DNA of 64,000 nt from Diplocarpon mali (Eukaryota > Ascomycota > Leotiomycetes > Helotiales > Drepanopezizaceae): assembly GCA_024741835.1 (NCBI GenBank), contig JAENRP010000097.1:3733-67732 (forward strand), given 5' to 3'. Positions 31,156 to 42,898 of the stretch are shown piece by piece. Under the pieces are notes generated by a model. It was not told the DNA's origin and did no database searches. It saw only the letters and a list, made by a program, of their open reading frames with translations. The translations under genes were made by a program, and so were the position numbers. The stretch's first letter is position 1, and every line of letters starts with the position of its first letter.

Positions 31156-32307
31156 GATTGGGGTCCTAGTGAGGATCGACCCTTCCGTCTGGAGTGCTCG
31201 AGGAATACAGCAGGAAAGAAGGGAGTATATGTGTCTGGATGATATCATTCCCGACTCTGGTCAAACACTCCCGGCTGCCTCGTCGTTACAAGAGGTAAAC
31301 AATCTTTTCGCTTAAAATTCAGATTAAACAAGGCTCACGTTGATCATGTTTGTGACCTCGACACCTTGACACCACCAAAGCCGACGAGAGGATCCTGATA
31401 GTTTCAAGCTAGGATTGGAAGCACTGACAGCCAATTCCGCATAAGAAAACAGAAATCCTCGTCGTGCTTCAATAACAACCAGACATGGGAGGGCCACCCC
31501 ATACGATTCCCAGTTTGAACAGCCTGCAAGAGAACAGAACAGCTGGGTTTCTGGCGTGATATGTCAAGCTAGCCCCAGGTAAACGACTTTGTTATTATAG
31601 CCAGGTCTTACGAGGCCGAAACAATCCTCCCACAGCTGCGTTTTCCGTTCTCTACCCACGCAAAGTTCACAACGAGCAGAAAACAGGCTGCCTGGTTGCC
31701 TCTCCACCCTCCCACTAATGTCGCTTGCTGGATTCGGGCAATGTTTGCTCCTCATCCGGAACCCGCCGTTTCAACGTTCAGCTAACTAAGCTCGTCCTGG
31801 ATTCGGTCAAGAGCTGTCCAAGTTTTATGATCTTGAGCAGCCCTCGGACGGTCAGAGGGGATGCAGCTCAAGAATATGAGGGGAAGGAATGTATGAACAA
31901 AGGGCATTCCGGAATCCACAAGAAGGGGTACGATAGATATGTGAGAACATGTTGAGGATCATGGACGTACCCCGTTCTTTCCCTCTCAAAAATCTATCAG
32001 TAGACTCAAGGCCGAGCATTCCGAGTCGATCTCTGATTGGGTAGCCAACAAGAGGTAAATAAGACAAGAGATTAGGCATCCAAGTACCGAGCTTCGCAGA
32101 GCCACTTGACTTCATGATCATTGTTTCTTATCACCAACACTAAAAAACGGACCGAGAAAAACAATTCCCTGTTTACGCTGAAGAGCCTGGGGACATAACG
32201 TGCATTCCTATCCGAATTTGGTCTGCCCACTTGTCCGAGATGATCGAGACATGTCGAGTCATAAATCGCAGAGTGGACAGGACCATGGAAGTATCCGAGC
32301 CACGTCT
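31156..32307. other. Intergenic with one weak minus ORF
   Basis: A minus-strand frame beginning at 32121 (MIMKSSGSAKLGTWMPNLL) reads protein-like for about 50 codons up to a possible GTACGT donor near 31970. I could not find a partner exon. It may be a fragment or a small gene. Confidence 0.3.
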
Positions 32308-32662
32308 CTACTTCTTATAGACGTTACCGTTGGGAGCAGTGTAGGTGGAAGAACCCTTGCCATCATTGTAGTAGGTAGAGCTGTTTCCGTTGGAGTAGTA
32401 GTAGGAGCCATCTAGGCCATTTCAGCGACGGCTCGAGACGTTTGCATGCAAGTGAGGGGTTTTACTCACTAGTGTTGCTGTAGTGGTAAGCAGACCCACT
32501 AGGTTGAGTGCGGTTGTCGTAGCTATTGCCCTGTAGACATGTCAGAAAGTGTGCGTGACGGCTACTTCAAAGTAGGGATCCTACCTGGCTGTTGGAGCCG
32601 CTGCTGTTAATCGTATAGGGAGTATAGGGGTTGGAGGAACCGGAGTCACCCTTGCCAGACAT
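32308..32662 (-). CDS. Small Ser/Asn/Tyr/Gly-rich protein, 80 aa, three exons
   Basis: Exons 32662-32585, 32530-32470 and 32411-32308 with introns of 54 and 58 bp. The product begins MSGKGDSGSSNPYTPYTINS, continues GNSYDNRTQPSGSAYHYSNT and ends STYTAPNGNVYKK. It is made almost entirely of S, N, Y, G and T. There is no signal peptide or hydrophobic stretch, so it is probably cytosolic or nuclear and disordered. I do not know a function. Three clean exons in so short a gene, each join keeping the same composition, support it as real. It is too fragmented to appear as a single open frame. Confidence 0.72.
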
Positions 32663-33194
32663 GTTGAGGTTGCTTGTTATAGAGTTGAGTGATTGAGACT
32701 TGTGGCTTTGAGTAGTAGTGGTAGTAGAGGAAGAAGAGGCTAGCCCAATAGACTTCGACGCTGGGAGGTTGATGTGAAGCTTTGGAGAGAATCAATGGCA
32801 GGTGAAGCTGGGAGGAGGAGGGGGGAGAAGGGGGGAACTTGCGGATTAAATAGAAAACTGGACGGATAGGTCGCGGAAGGCGCCAGAACCCCTCATCACG
32901 TTGCCGGTACCGGTGCGGTTCAAGGTTTTTCGTTTGTTCGTAATCGGCTCTTGAGGGGGTTCGATTCGATACCAAGAGCGACGGGTGTCCGTCGAAAGGT
33001 CAATTCTTTCGACGTTCAAGGCCAATCCCAACACGTGCAGGCGCACGATCCTGGTTCCAAGCAAACGCCGCTGAAGTTACTTGCGGGGAGGCCGTTTAAG
33101 TTATCATGGAGGATGACTGTTGGCTTGAGCTGAAGCCAGACTGCTCACCGCTCCGAGCCTGCATCCTTGGAGTGGGACGTTTTGGCTTGATATC

Positions 33195-33318
33195 TGTTAG
33201 AAATATACAAGGTACGGAGATTGCGTACAGAACGGAGACTAAGGCTTAGTAAGCCTACCTTGTATATATACTCCTACAGCTCGGTAGAACTCAGAATCTA
33301 CACCTTTAGATTCTGTCA
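33195..33318 (+). mobile_element. Solo LTR, short family (L1), copy 1
   Basis: 124 bp beginning TGTTAGAAATATACAAGG and ending TTAGATTCTGTCA, flanked by a perfect 5-bp target duplication ATATC (33190-33194 and 33319-33323). An internal inverted pair TATACAAGGT / ACCTTGTATA is present. A diverged copy lies at 58946-59042. The TG...CA ends and 5-bp duplication indicate an LTR retrotransposon, reduced to a solo LTR. Confidence 0.85.
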
Positions 33319-33544
33319 ATATCTCTTCCCTTGGATAGCAGGGATCACGCGCCGAGCTCACGACATAATATCACGTGGAGCGCGTTCGTCGATCGTGGAA
33401 CCGAAGCGCGTTGAAGGCCGTGATGATGTCCGAACGATCATGATAGTAGAAGCCAGTTGCCCATGCCGAACAGGAGATCATGCTGACTGAACCATGATGA
33501 TGGACAAGGAGGGCAATGTGCCTTGGAAGGGGTGGGGGTGGGGG

Positions 33545-33732
33545 TGTGTGTATATGTGTATGTATGTGTATGTATGTGTATGTATGTGTATGTATGTGTA
33601 TGTATGTGTATGTATGTGTATGTATGTGTATGTATGTGTATGTATGTGTATGTATGTGTATGTATGTGTATGTATGTGTATGTATGTGTATGTATGTGTA
33701 TGTATGTGTATATATGTATATGTTTATATGTA
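33545..33732. repeat. Microsatellite, TGTGTATGTA decamer
   Basis: About 17 copies of a 10-bp unit (TGTGTATGTA) run nearly without interruption and end in TATATGTATATG. Frames read through it only because the period is compatible with open frames. Confidence 0.95.
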
Positions 33733-33734
33733 GT

Positions 33735-33905
33735 GAGGAGATGCTCTGATAGTAAAATTACTAGTAAACCAGAAGAGTGCACGAGAAGATATGAGTTACA
33801 AACGTCGATTGTTGGTTGTCTTAAGGTCTAAGAGAGAGCTCTCTAACTAAGAGGTAAGTGCCTCCTTGGCACTGCCACCAAGTCATGTGACAGACATGTG
33901 ATATA
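33735..33905 (+). repeat. Dispersed repeat R3, copy 2
   Basis: Matches the reverse complement of 16526-16756 over about 160 bp (CTCTGATAGTAAA, GTCTTAAGG, AGAGCTCTCTAACTAAGAG, CCAAGTCATGTGACA). Microsatellites abut it on both sides, so its true ends are obscured. Confidence 0.75.
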
Positions 33906-33909
33906 TATA

Positions 33910-34390
33910 CTTACAACCGTATATATGTGTATATATGTATATATGTATATATGTATATATGTATATATGTATATATGTATATATGTATATATGTATATAT
34001 GTATATATGTATATATGTGTATATGTGTATATGTGTATATGTGTATATGTGTACATGTTTATATATGTACATGTTTATATATGTATGTATATAGGTTCAT
34101 GTATATATATGTATATATTTACTTATATATTTATTTGTATGTTTCTACGTATTTATATTCGTCTCTATACATTTCTTCACGTTCATATACATTCATATAC
34201 GCTCATATACGCTCCTACACACTCATATACTCGTATACTCATATACCCATATACTCATATACTCATATACTCATATACTCATATACTCATATACTCATAT
34301 ACTCATATACTCATATACTCATATACTCATATACTCATATACTCATATACTCATATACTCATATACTCATATACACTCATATAAACTCCT
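33910..34390. repeat. Microsatellites, (TATATG)-type then (ACTCATAT)n
   Basis: Runs of TATATGTA units (33910-34140) give way to about 20 copies of ACTCATAT (34200-34386). Together with 33545-33732 this makes almost 850 bp of nearly continuous simple repeat, broken only by repeat R3. Confidence 0.92.
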
Positions 34391-34799
34391 ACACATCAAC
34401 CCGACGAGCCATCTTACCTGCCACCGCCGTTTCTGTCCTCACAAATGGCCAGACCCGGCCAGACCGGACTTTCCCTCCAGGCCCGGTGTCTGGCTCCTGC
34501 CGCGTCGGGTCGAATGCGCCGGGCGTAGTGGAAAACCACGTTGAAGAATCTGTACAAATATCTACAAGGCGACGTCGCTCCCAGCCTCTTCTGCTGTCCA
34601 AAACACTCACAACCTGGGCACAGCACACTGCCCACTCTCAGATGTTCGCAGGGTTTCAAAGTTGCATGCACACTTGCAACGTCGCCCTGCGCATCGAAGT
34701 CGAACTGATATCGACCTATACCTGTTCCCAAGGTCCCTTGGGATTGGAACGTCGTCAAACGCGCCTCGAAGAACTCGGGGTCCAGCCCACGACAGCGCA

Positions 34800-35415
34800 A
34801 TGTACGAAGTCATCGAGCTTCTGGGCCGCGGTACTTGCTTCTGTCTCGCCCTCGCTACATTAGGCCTATCCATCATGATGTCGATCGTACCAAGCGATTA
34901 CGGAAATCATGAAGCGGTGGAAGGCGAAGGCATGCTTCCGCCGCTCTTCACTTTCATCTTCGTGAGTCCACACCTCCACCCCCAACGTGGCAGTTTTGAC
35001 CAAAGCTAGGTCGCCATTTCGCTAATCCTCAATACCGAGGAAATCATATCTCGCATGCCCTGCTATCGAATACATTTTCGTCGACTGCATCCTGCCTTCG
35101 TCCTGGCCGTAGATATCATCGCGTCCTTGGGGCTTCTTCTCTCTGCCTACGTGGTCATGTTCCCGGCGATGTTTCAGTTTCCGCTGGTGAGGGAGCTGAT
35201 ATGGGTTTCCACCGCACTTGCGTGAGTTCGACTCCGTATTTCCTGGCCAAGTGCTGATGCATAAGCATAGAGCCATGCATGTGTTCGTGTCGGGATTTGC
35301 GGGCGTGGACTGCAATATGAGGAGGAGAGCGCTCATCGAACAGAACCAGCAAGCAATCATCCAGAGGGGAAGAGAGAGAGCACTGAGGCTGAACCGTCAC
35401 GATGTCTATGTCTAG
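34800..35415 (+). CDS. Hypothetical small multi-pass membrane protein, 172 aa
   Basis: Exons 34800-34961, 35010-35221 and 35271-35415 with introns of 48 and 49 bp. Four hydrophobic segments can be seen: FCLALATLGLSIMMSIV, PPLFTFIFVAISLILN, FVLAVDIIASLGLLLSAYVV and MFPAMFQFPLVRELIWVSTA. A basic, helical C-terminus follows (RRRALIEQNQQAIIQRGRER). This four-helix small membrane layout is common among uncharacterised fungal MARVEL-like proteins, but I see no diagnostic motif. The start ATG (MYEVIELLGRG) is chosen just before the first membrane segment; the frame is open upstream. Confidence 0.68.
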
Positions 35416-36344
35416 GCGGCGCGGCCGCTGGGAGGTCTGCAGCATGACTGTGAGGAGAAAATCCTACCAAATATTACATGTAGTAGCACGAATGTATATC
35501 CAGAAGAGCTACATGCATAGGGACGCATCTCTGTAGCCAGATTCCAGCCCGGGGGTCGGGCGAACATGCCACAGAGGATTGGGGTCCCATCGCCGGCCTC
35601 AGCCTGACACAACAACAACATTTAAATCGCCGAGGAGAGCTGGCGCGGTCCTGTCTGGTGCAGAATATGCGGGCCTGGATCTCGGTGAACAGACAGCATT
35701 GCTGGGACTAGAAAACAATTCGTTGTGGCTTTTTCCCAAATGACGTTGCCGAGAGATCCACCCACCATCAACAGCAGGTAAACAGTACGACAGACAACGC
35801 GAAATGCCTAGCGAGCGAGATACGAGTGGCGCAGGAAATTCTTATGCTTAATACCTCCCGTCCAAAGTCAAAGCTAGCGATTCAGAATTAGACGTTTCTT
35901 CAGCGGGTGACTGACGATCGGCGCAGGGAGGAAGACAAAAGCAAGTCGGGAAAATGCTCAAAGCACGAACAGGTCATGTGGTTCCGCGATTACGGTTCTT
36001 GCGCTGCGGCATTTGGCGCTAGTGGGAAGTGGGGGTGTCCTCAAGTCGACATCACCACGAGTTCTGTAGAAACCATACGCTCCGCTCACATATCGCGCCC
36101 CTACGAACCATCAATAGCTTCATTCTTCATTCTTGCCAGACCTGCAAGGTCTATCCATAGCGATATAGCGAGGAGCGATTGAACATATCACGTCTGGCCG
36201 TGACGCGTGGCTCAACATCCGTCGGTCGCGCCTGGGCACCAGCCACCGGCATTGACCGCTTCGCACTATCGTACACGTCGTCCGGAGGGCGAAGAGAATA
36301 ATCGGATCCAAACATACAATAGCTTCGTCGGAGCGATCGATCCG
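35416..36344. other. Intergenic, promoter side of WHI5
   Basis: About 0.9 kb without a supported gene. The WHI5 frame is open back to a GTG at 36207, but no ATG precedes 36345 in that frame. Confidence 0.4.
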
Positions 36345-37946
36345 ATGGAGTCGCAACAGCTGGCCATCGCCGCTCTCAACAAAGTCAGACAGACACAGAG
36401 GGCAACGAGCACGAGTCATCGCGAAATCGTGCCGGGTAAAGGCGCCTCATTGACCGCGACGGCTATCCGCATGGATTCTCCAGCCCCGAACAAAGACCTT
36501 GTGGGTAAGGCTACGAACGCCTGTAGTCGATCGCAAGCCCCAGGAACAAGCGACAGAAATATGCCCCCTTCCGAGCTGGGCAGGGAAGCAGCCGTCGATA
36601 TGTCGCTGGCGCCGAAGACGACGGCACGGAGCGACATTTCTCAATCCACGATCGATGGGCTCGATACGGCTTCCACCCCACCCACTTCCACCTCCGATGG
36701 CTTCTCGTCGCAAGGCACTATTGCAGACGGGCAACTGTCCCAACTCTCTCAGCTGTCGCAGCTCGCAGCTGCGCAACAACCTATGAGCTCTTCGATGCGC
36801 CCGATACTCGGAATAGCCCCGACGGCAGGGCAGAAGAGGACAGCGGATGGACAGGTCAAGGCATCATCTATATCGCCTGATAGCCCGAAAATCCGTGGAC
36901 ATTCAAGAAACACCAGTGCTGTCAGTACAGCATCATCTGTTGGCAGAATCGGGGAGGTATGACACGAGCAACACCCACCACAGGCATCTACTGACCCTCT
37001 CAAGCTATCTTCGGAACTTCGAACGCGTCTTTCCTACGCTATGGTCAAGGTCAATAACGGGTGGCAATCCAACTCGATCGATGAAGTAGAATCGCTTGCG
37101 TCTCACGCCGGATCCCCAACATCATCTAATTCGACTCTACACGGCCGTCGCAATCTCGTGGCTTCTCCCCGCGCTGCGATTGCGAATCTTCAAGCGCAAC
37201 CTAGTGGCTTTAGCTCGCTCGCACACGCAAGTACCTCGGACTTCGACCTCTATCCTAGAGGCGAACAGCCTTCGCAAACCTATGAATCCTTCTGGCGGTC
37301 CCATTCGACACCCAATTATCCTGCCCAACGACAACACGCGCACGCACCTGCGGCCGCACCTCCTATTTCGAAAGCCTTGGGACCGCCTGCCGAAATTCGA
37401 CCTACTGTAAGCTCGCGCCGATCCGGAACGCCGAAATTCAGCAGACAACCGAACTTGCCGAGCCATGGATCTAACTCGCCGTATAATACTTCGGCTCCCC
37501 AGACGCCACTCCGGACGGAAGCTAGGGACAAGACGATCGTCCAAACGCCTCTCCAGAAGACTCTCCAGGAACGAGACGCTATCGAGACTCTACTATTTAT
37601 GAGCAGTCCAGGCAACTCAGGTAATATGAGCCATGCATTTCCACCGCCCAAGACCCAAGCATCACCGCAGCAAAGCCCTCTCCGTTCTGAATTCCATGCG
37701 CAGAACAGAGCCCAGCATGCGAGAACAGTTGGATTCGAAGCCACTGCGGGAAGCTTCAGCGCAGGGAGCAGCGAAGGAGGCGCGGAGTACAGGAGCAAGA
37801 TCAGAAGCCGAGCAGCCGGCCACAGCAGAGCGAAGAGCCAGGAGATGAACCGCTTCTTGGACGACATGCGGGATTCCAGTAGCGATGAGGAGGAGATACC
37901 CCTGACGTACTCGAGTCCAAGAAAACTTTCGGCGGGGAGAGTCTAG
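36345..37946 (+). CDS. WHI5: Whi5-like G1/S transcriptional repressor
   Basis: Whi5 proteins bind and inhibit SBF/MBF-type transcription factors until G1 cyclin-CDK phosphorylation releases them. Exons 36345-36956 and 37005-37946 around a 48-bp intron give 517 aa. Immediately after the intron lies the diagnostic Whi5 motif LSSELRTRLSYAMVKVNNGW (residues 205-224). The rest is disordered and rich in S/T-P sites (SPDSPK, SGTPKF, APQTPLRT, SPRK), as expected for a CDK target. A second conserved-looking helix is KTLQERDAIETLLFMSSPG. The C-terminus has FLDDMRDSSSDEEEIPLTY. It begins MESQQLAIAALNKVRQ. The symbol is by family; orthology to yeast Whi5 versus Srl3 cannot be decided. Confidence 0.85.
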
Positions 37947-40714
37947 CGGCTGGCATGTTCGAGGTACATATACAGGGACGAATTCATGGGCACATGCGGA
38001 GTTATTGCATCTCTAGTGACGCAGAGCATTTGGGCGTCACGATGATACCCCTCTTGCGTTTGGGAACCTCGCGATAAAGAGCATTTTCTCCATCCTCCCG
38101 GGCCGCATCTTGGGCGGTGGGAGATGTTGCGGATTTGGGATCGCTGCAATTCCTCTCCCGGCGCGGTTCGGGTTCTGGCTAAGCTTTTGTTTTGACGGTT
38201 CACGGGTAAATTTGGTTTTGCGACACGCGATGTACAAATTGGCGGCACGTTAGATGCACAAATTACAATCCATGCACATTTGCACTCTGTTCATCCGCAC
38301 ATCCCGTTATTCTTTGGCTACAATATGGCCCAGTATGACTCCAACCCATAGCCTCACGTACACATGCACATGCCATGTATGTCATCTGCGCTCTGTGAAG
38401 CGTGCGAGTGAATCCGCGGCACCCTCCCACTCCGCAGGCGCAGGAGACGGCCGGGTCGACGGAAGCACGCCTTCCCGGTTGTATTGGGTTTCGATGACTC
38501 GCGGGGATGTGTATGTTCGCGGGCCAGGGACGAGAGCCTCGGGGACAGCGTTTCATGTTGTTGGCTGACTTGTGCTGGAAGATGAGATGGGATGGGATAT
38601 GACTGACGGGATGGGATGGGATGGATCCGGGTTACGGTGCGGCTCTATACATAGGTCAAAACCGTTGGCGCAATCACACAGCAGGCGCGCCGGCTGTCTG
38701 AGGTATTGTTGCCGACGCCCAAGGCATGAGCGGATGGATCCGATGAGATGAAGGACGAAACTTGCAACTCGCGTAGAGAGGGAATGGGTCGTGCTGGTAC
38801 AGAGAGGATGTGATCTCCAGGTAGCAAGTAAGGCATGCAGACGGAGGAGGAGGTTGGGATCTCCTGTCGGCGGAAACCAGATGCGAGGAGCTTATTTTGA
38901 CAATGGGTGCCTGGGTAGGTGAGGTGCTGTAGCAAATGTTGTACTGACGTGACACGACACGACACGGCACACTGCCCCCGTCGGGCCCCTTGAGCGTTCC
39001 ACCTTCAACTTGCCAACTCTCCAACTGGGCATCAGATTCGTGGAGATGCTATGCTCTGTCGAGACCCTCGTTTCAGTTTCAGCCCGTTTCACGCGGTCAG
39101 TTCGAGCCGACTCGATTCGATCCGCAGACGCGCAAGCCAAGCCAGCCAAAGTGTCGGGGCTGACAAGGGCGACGATATTTGCTAGAGATGCGACTCGGCC
39201 CTGGGCCTGAGTTTGGGTCTGAGTCTGAGTCTGAATTTGTTCTGTTGTGCTCTGTTCTGCTTGGCTGCCTGGACAGGTGCAGGGAGAAGTTGGTCTGTGG
39301 GGATAGGCCACACAAGTAGGTAACGTTCCTATACGTATTAGCTCGAGTCCTGGTTCGAGAATTTCCGTCTCGCTCTGTGGATTGGGCTGGGCTTATTGTG
39401 CAGTACAATGCAGTTCAGTTCAGTTCAGAACTGCACGGTACATGCTGTGTTGTTCTCCCCTAAAAAGAGGCTTTTCGGCTATGTACGCCTGATAAGTATA
39501 ATACGTATAAGCTTTGCTTGGCTCCGATCAGCCTGGGGGTGCTTGCAGATGGGAGATGGATGATTCATATCGAGCCGTGGTGCGAATTGCTGGACCGGTT
39601 TCCGCGGGACAGCTGCCGAATCCCCGTCCGAGTTCTTCTTGTTGTTGTCGTCTCCCGATGAGTAGGTAATTTGACAGAAACCACCGCGACCTGAAGGTGA
39701 AAACACATGGGTTGGACGGTCGACCTGAGTTCAGTTGGGGTTGGCAGCGGGGGGTTCGTTGTCTCGTTCACCAAACGATTCGGCCGTGCCCGCGATCTTG
39801 GCACACCCATGAAGCGATCTAACCCCTTTAAGCTTAAAGGACCTTACTTAAGCCGTCAGCTGACGCTACCTATAGCGGCCAACTTTTTCGCCTCTTCTGC
39901 CCTTGGTTCTTCTCAACCTCACATCTGCATACCACTCCTTGTCTCCCGAATGCCCTCATAACTCCAATTCCATACCCCGTCGTCCTCCTCGTCGTCCGGA
40001 ATGCCCTCGTCCTCCCCTCCTCCCCTCCTCCCCTCTTCCCCTCTTCCCCTCCACCCCTCCACCCCTCCACACACCAAAACATCAAACCACGCTGCCGCGA
40101 TGCCTCGCGTCTCATGCCTCATACCGCAAGCCACGCACAGGCGTGTGCGGCTACCGGGCGGCTTCCACTTCGTCCCCCCCTCGACCCTCGCATCGTTCTA
40201 TGGATAGAACTGCGCTGGATGTGCTTGTCAGCTTCAAGTACCAGCTTCAGGCGTCAGCTCAAGCCTCTCTTCCTCGGCCGTCATGTCACATTCCACGTCT
40301 GGGCCTTGCCACTTCCCATGTTTGACCCTATGGAAACCGTCCTATGGAAGAAGTCTTCCAAGACTTCTCGCATAAACATGGCCATTTTCCTTCCAAGCTG
40401 ACTGCTCATGTGCAGGTTCATGTTTAATTCCTTCCCTCCCGTGTTTTCTTCCTAACTATATCTATTCTACTCCGTTCTGTTTCTGCACCTTGCATCTTCA
40501 TTTGGTGCAATCTCCCTTCGTCTTTTCTGTAATATTCTCTTCTTGGGGCCGGCATCCATTCTCCATTCCTTTTCCTGTGCTGAGCATCTTTCTCTTCTGT
40601 GCTTTGCCGATATCCATCTGCATCGACTCCTTGACGCAGATCGGTTCTTGCGGAATCCAACTACTCCTTTTCTAAAGTTTACCGACCACCTGGTGTGGAT
40701 TTATACCTCTCGCA
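37947..40714. other. Long intergenic region upstream of aspartic protease
   Basis: 2.8 kb without a convincing gene. It contains short GGGAT repeats (38585-38625), GTCTGA repeats (39205-39235), TTCAG repeats (39410-39432) and a CT-rich tract at 40005-40075. The stretch may include a long regulatory region for the secreted protease. Confidence 0.45.
40005..40075. repeat. CT-rich tract, CCCCTCC/CCCCTCTT units
   Basis: About 70 bp of plus-strand pyrimidine-rich short repeats. Such tracts occur in fungal promoter leaders. Confidence 0.75.
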
Positions 40715-42161
40715 ATGCCTTCCATGGTACAACTCCAGACTCTCCTCTTCCTTGCCCTGGTCACGCTCGCCCTTGCCGCTCCTTCGCCCATACAAAAACG
40801 AAGCTTCAAGGTTGCCCGAGTACCTAATCCCCAATTCAAAGGCCGGACTCCGGGCGCAGGAACGAGAGCGCTCATCAAAGCGCACCGCAAGTATGGCGTT
40901 GCACTTCCTCAGGGACTGGTTGATGCCATGAACGCGGCCAACGCGGCCAACTCGGCCTCGGCAGCCAACACCGGATCCGTCGCGGATGCGCTATCGAACT
41001 CGGCCGCCGTCGCCGAGGACAAGCAGACGGGCGCCGCGGCTCCCGCCGCAGGAAATGGCACGGGTGCCGGGAAGGGCCTCGTCACCGCGACCCCCGAGCA
41101 GGGAGACGTCGAGTACCTCTCCCCAATCCAGGTCGGCGGTCAAACCATGAACATGGACTTCGACTCGGGCTCCTCGGATCTGTGGATGTTCAACACGCAG
41201 CTCAACGCCCAGTCCCAGACCGGCCACACCAACTTTGACCCCACCAAGTCCACCACCTTTAAGATGATGGCCGGCGCCACCTGGTCCATCTCCTACGGCG
41301 ACGGATCCGGAGCAGCGGGCAACGTCGGTACCGACACGGTCAACATCGGTGGTGCCACCGTTACAAGCCAGGCCGTCGAGCTCGCCACCGCCGTGTCCGC
41401 CTCGTTCGTGCAAGACCAAAACTCCAACGGCCTCGTCGGACTGGCCTTCTCCAAGCTCAACACCGTCAAGCCCACCCAGCAAAAAACCTTCTTCGACAAC
41501 GCTATGCCTTCCCTCTCGCAGCCCGTATTCACCGCCGACCTCCGCAAGCAAGCGGTCGGCGCCTACGAGTTCGGTAACATCGACGAGACCAAGTTCAATG
41601 GCTCTCTCTCCTGGGCTGCCGTCAACACCACCAACGGCTTCTGGCAATTCTCCTCGACCATGTTCCAGGTCGGCACTGGGGCACCGATGCCCGTGGCCGG
41701 CGGCCAGGCGATTGCCGACACTGGAACCACGCTCATGTTGGCTAATCCGGCGATTGTCAATGCCTACTACAGCCAAGTCAACGGCGCCGTGAACAACGCT
41801 AGCGTGGGAGGCGTCACCTTCCCCTGCAGCGCCACATTGCCGGACCTGAAGGTCGACGTAGGAGGTCAATATATGGCCAATGTGAAGGGAAGTGACATCA
41901 ACTTTGCCGCAGTCGATGCTACCAGACAGAGTACGTTTCCCTTTCAATCTGCCCTTGAAGCCATTCCATTCAATTACCCCCCACCCCTGGATTTGGGAGG
42001 AAGGGGGGAAAAGACCACTTCACTAACCGAACCCAGCCTGCTTTGGCGGCCTCCAGGCCATCAACAGCAATCTCCAGATCTACGGTGACATCATGTTCAA
42101 GTCTCAGTTCGTCGCCTTCAATGGCGGCAACAACAGCATCGGCATGGCGCCCCACCAGTAG
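40715..42161 (+). CDS. Secreted aspartic endopeptidase (endothiapepsin/penicillopepsin-like)
   Basis: Exons 40715-41930 and 42037-42161 around a 106-bp intron give 446 aa. The signal peptide is LQTLLFLALVTLALAAPSP, with a dibasic QKR soon after. A pro-region rich in Ala and Asn (about 70-120) precedes the mature enzyme, which starts near TPEQGDVEYLSPIQVGGQ. Active-site motifs are FDSGSSDLWM (Asp-Ser-Gly, as found in some fungal pepsins) and IADTGTTLML (Asp-Thr-Gly). The flap is SISYGDGSGAAGNVGTDTV. The C-lobe cysteine pair is FPCSATLP and TCFGGLQ, and the protein ends with IYGDIMFKSQFVAFN and GMAPHQ. It is expected to degrade protein outside the cell at acid pH. Unlike the atypical paralogue at 8843, its catalytic motifs look functional. 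Confidence 0.92.
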
Positions 42162-42898
42162 ACTCGTCATGTCACGTCAATAATACACCTAGAAGCAGGC
42201 ATGAAACTAGATTCACTTGTTCTGGCGAGGGATGAGAGGATTGGTGCTATTGTCTGTTAACTTCGTATGGAAATAATGAGATATATGTAAAGAGCTGAGC
42301 GCCGAGAGCCGAAAGCTTTGTTTTTGGTTTTGTTGCGCTACATTGCCAAGTGTACAAAGTCTACCTACTATCATATTCTTTCTCACTATCACTCCTGGAC
42401 AGGACTTGGATTGGCATCTTAATGGGATACGGGCTGTAGATAATTCAATGATGTTTTCTGGCATTTCTTGCATCTCGTTTGCCTGGCTTTCCATCTTCAA
42501 TGCGATCTGCACTGTGCTAAGTCCCGTTCAACGGTTAATCCTCTGCCGAAATTATACTGTTTTGGAGAGTGAGAACTGATGCTGAGCATCTGATCTACAA
42601 AAAATCACGCCGAAACGACCCAAACAGCGTCCAAACATCGGGAAGCACCACCAAACGCGGCGAGAAACAAGTCTAATCATGGAACATCAATTGGAATCTA
42701 TACTGGCACCTGAAGCAAATGCTTCTACCATCCCATCCATTAACGCAACGTAGGATAGCCGCAATACGCCGAAAAGAAATATGCTGTTCAGCAACCCGAG
42801 AATAGAGAATCAGATGAAAGCAACCACAAACGCCAGATACCTGTCTCCGCGCACTGTTCAACCGATACTAATAGCCAATTAGGAATCCAATAACCCTC
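42162..42898. other. Intergenic between convergent genes
   Basis: About 0.7 kb, AT-rich, between the 3' ends of the protease and the following minus-strand gene. No gene seen. Confidence 0.5.

Larger units (their letters stand above)
32663..34799. other. Repeat-rich intergenic region
   Basis: Holds solo LTR L1 (33195-33318), three large microsatellites and dispersed repeat R3 copy 2, all listed separately. The remaining unique DNA shows no gene. Confidence 0.6.

Noticed and set aside
33494..34863. Frames reading Tyr/Cys/Met/Val-rich repeats (possible secreted repeat proteins)
   Set aside because: They are translations of microsatellites whose period keeps all frames open; no signal peptide or flanking exon supports them.
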